Assembly (NCBI RefSeq): GCF_023278565.1
Contig: NC_064675.1
Coordinates: 2,170,001 to 2,234,000, forward strand
Source of the DNA: Colletotrichum lupini
Lineage: Eukaryota; Ascomycota; Sordariomycetes; Glomerellales; Glomerellaceae
Reading direction: 5' to 3'
DNA: 64,000 nucleotides
The translations under genes and the position numbers were made by a program. This document shows, piece by piece, positions 63,276-64,000 of this stretch (positions within the stretch are counted from its first letter, which is position 1; each line of letters begins with the position of its first letter). The notes beneath the pieces were generated by a model. That model saw only the letters and a program-made list of their open reading frames with translations. It searched no databases and was not told where the DNA came from.

Positions 63276-63480
63276 TAGTATTAAATTAGAAGTTTAATTT
63301 AACCGCGGTATATAGCCGACTGCGCAGGGGCTAATTAAGGGCCTTATTTACGATTATCATAGCTAGCCTAACTTACGGTTAGAACCTCCTTTTTATACTT
63401 ACGTAAATATTTATATAGTTTAATTAATCTCTTCGTTAACTACGGTTCGAACTAACTACCCTGTCATAGGGATACTAATA
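63276..63480 (+). repeat. 3' LTR of element A2
   Basis: 205 bp. The inner start is RIPed (TAGTATTAAATTAG) and the outer end retains CCCTGTCATAGGG, which the 5' LTR has lost. Normal-composition DNA begins at 63481. Confidence 0.92.
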
Positions 63481-64000
63481 CCTATAGGTAGTCTTTAGAC
63501 TCAAGCTGATAGAATGGAGGAAGGCTAGATCAGTATGCTATCTAAAAGGCTCTCGCGAGTTCGTCTGGCTCAACTTGGAACGAGTGCTAGCGAATCCAGG
63601 GGCCTGATGTGCTGCTCGATATTTCGCGGAGCTATTCCATGACCTGAAGACTGGCTTCGGCATATCGAACTATGCACATATTTAGGGGAATTTCAAGCGA
63701 GATATTGGTCCAATCCTATTTCCGATATTCCCTTATCAGGTATAACAAGCTCCCAATAGGTGAGAGTTGGAAACAATACGGAGATGTTTGTACGAGTGCC
63801 AACCCGTCGTTGATGGGATGAGATAGAAAGATCGATGTAAGGTCGGGCGGCTTGCAACTAATGAAAGATACGCTATTCATATTCGAAGAATGCAAGACAA
63901 GATAAGCGCCATAACCGCGGATACGTGGACCCGTTACTTAGTGGTGTGCGTCATCATTCTCATGAAGGCCTAGGGTGCCGACCCAAACGGACTCATCCGA
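63481..64000. other. Right edge of window, no gene recognised
   Basis: 520 bp of normal composition after element A2. I see no open frame with a motif, no repeat and no RNA gene. A gene could begin beyond the edge. Confidence 0.5.

Larger units (their letters stand above)
56465..63480 (+). mobile_element. Ty1/Copia LTR retrotransposon A2, full length, RIP-mutated
   Basis: 7,016 bp with 205-bp LTRs. It reads on the plus strand: a degenerate integrase (PVKAYYNIKKVKR, near 60810-60860), then reverse transcriptase (SGTY--ATYYDFYIN and TSIYDPYLLI, 62090-62180), then RNase H (LFTNNNDLTS-LGYIII and IR-INNKDNLVDAF, 62650-63120). This is Copia order. Trp and Gln codons of the expected motifs are TAG or TAA. 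No target duplication is visible: the left flank ends TCCCC and the right flank starts CCTAT. It is inverted relative to A1. Confidence 0.92.

Noticed and set aside
1..64000. CRISPR arrays, bacterial operons or phage genes
   Set aside because: No regularly spaced repeats. Gene structure, introns and families are fungal throughout.

Overview
The window reads as nuclear DNA of a filamentous ascomycete (Pezizomycotina, probably a Sordariomycete). Genes carry short introns of 50-77 bp (one of 183 bp) with GTRNGT-type donors, CTNAC-like branch sites and AG acceptors. The families are typical of such fungi: MFS sugar porters, a NACHT-ankyrin STAND (NLR-like) protein, an mpaB-type oxygenase and a small secreted cysteine-rich protein. 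About 43 percent of the window is AT-rich LTR retrotransposon showing the RIP signature: CA/TG dinucleotides almost gone, and Trp and Gln codons turned into stops. The species was not determined.

Layout. 1-5634: minus-strand Ty1/Copia element A1, cut by the window edge. 5635-33615: a gene-bearing block of normal composition. It holds MFS sugar transporter 1 (9289-11150 +), a short-chain dehydrogenase (11627-12817 -), a NACHT STAND protein (13890-17049 +), a small secreted four-cysteine protein (18517-18786 +), aspartate aminotransferase (19261-20689 -), an AAAP amino-acid transporter (21237-22824 -), a tRNA-Phe-like gene with an intron (24183-24291 -), an mpaB-like oxygenase (25071-26409 -) and MFS transporter 2 (30787-32583 +). 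33616-41229: minus-strand Copia element B. 41433-55334: one very long NACHT-ankyrin gene on the minus strand, split by Copia element C (44524-51954 +), which itself carries a 514-bp insertion. 56465-63480: Copia element A2 on the plus strand, the same family as A1 but inverted. 63481-64000: normal-composition DNA with no recognised gene.

The strongest result is the split NACHT-ankyrin gene. Element C is flanked by a perfect 5-bp duplication (TACAT). Removing the element and one TACAT copy joins the two ankyrin halves exactly in frame, so this was one gene of about 2,130 codons. A separate 1-nt frame break lies near the end of its first exon. The LTR pairs show that RIP stopped inside the LTRs: inner ends are mutated and outer ends are not. 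The 3,086-bp ankyrin fragment between elements B and C therefore stays free of stops. A 514-bp segment inside element C is rich in CA/TG, flanked by AATAT, and sits in otherwise heavily RIPed sequence, so it arrived after RIP or escaped it.

The metabolic genes are not an obvious biosynthetic cluster. Two sugar porters, an amino-acid permease next to an aminotransferase, an SDR and an oxygenase suggest nutrient uptake plus isolated oxidoreductases. The two STAND genes and the secreted peptide sit among repeats, as is usual for fungal accessory, fast-evolving compartments.
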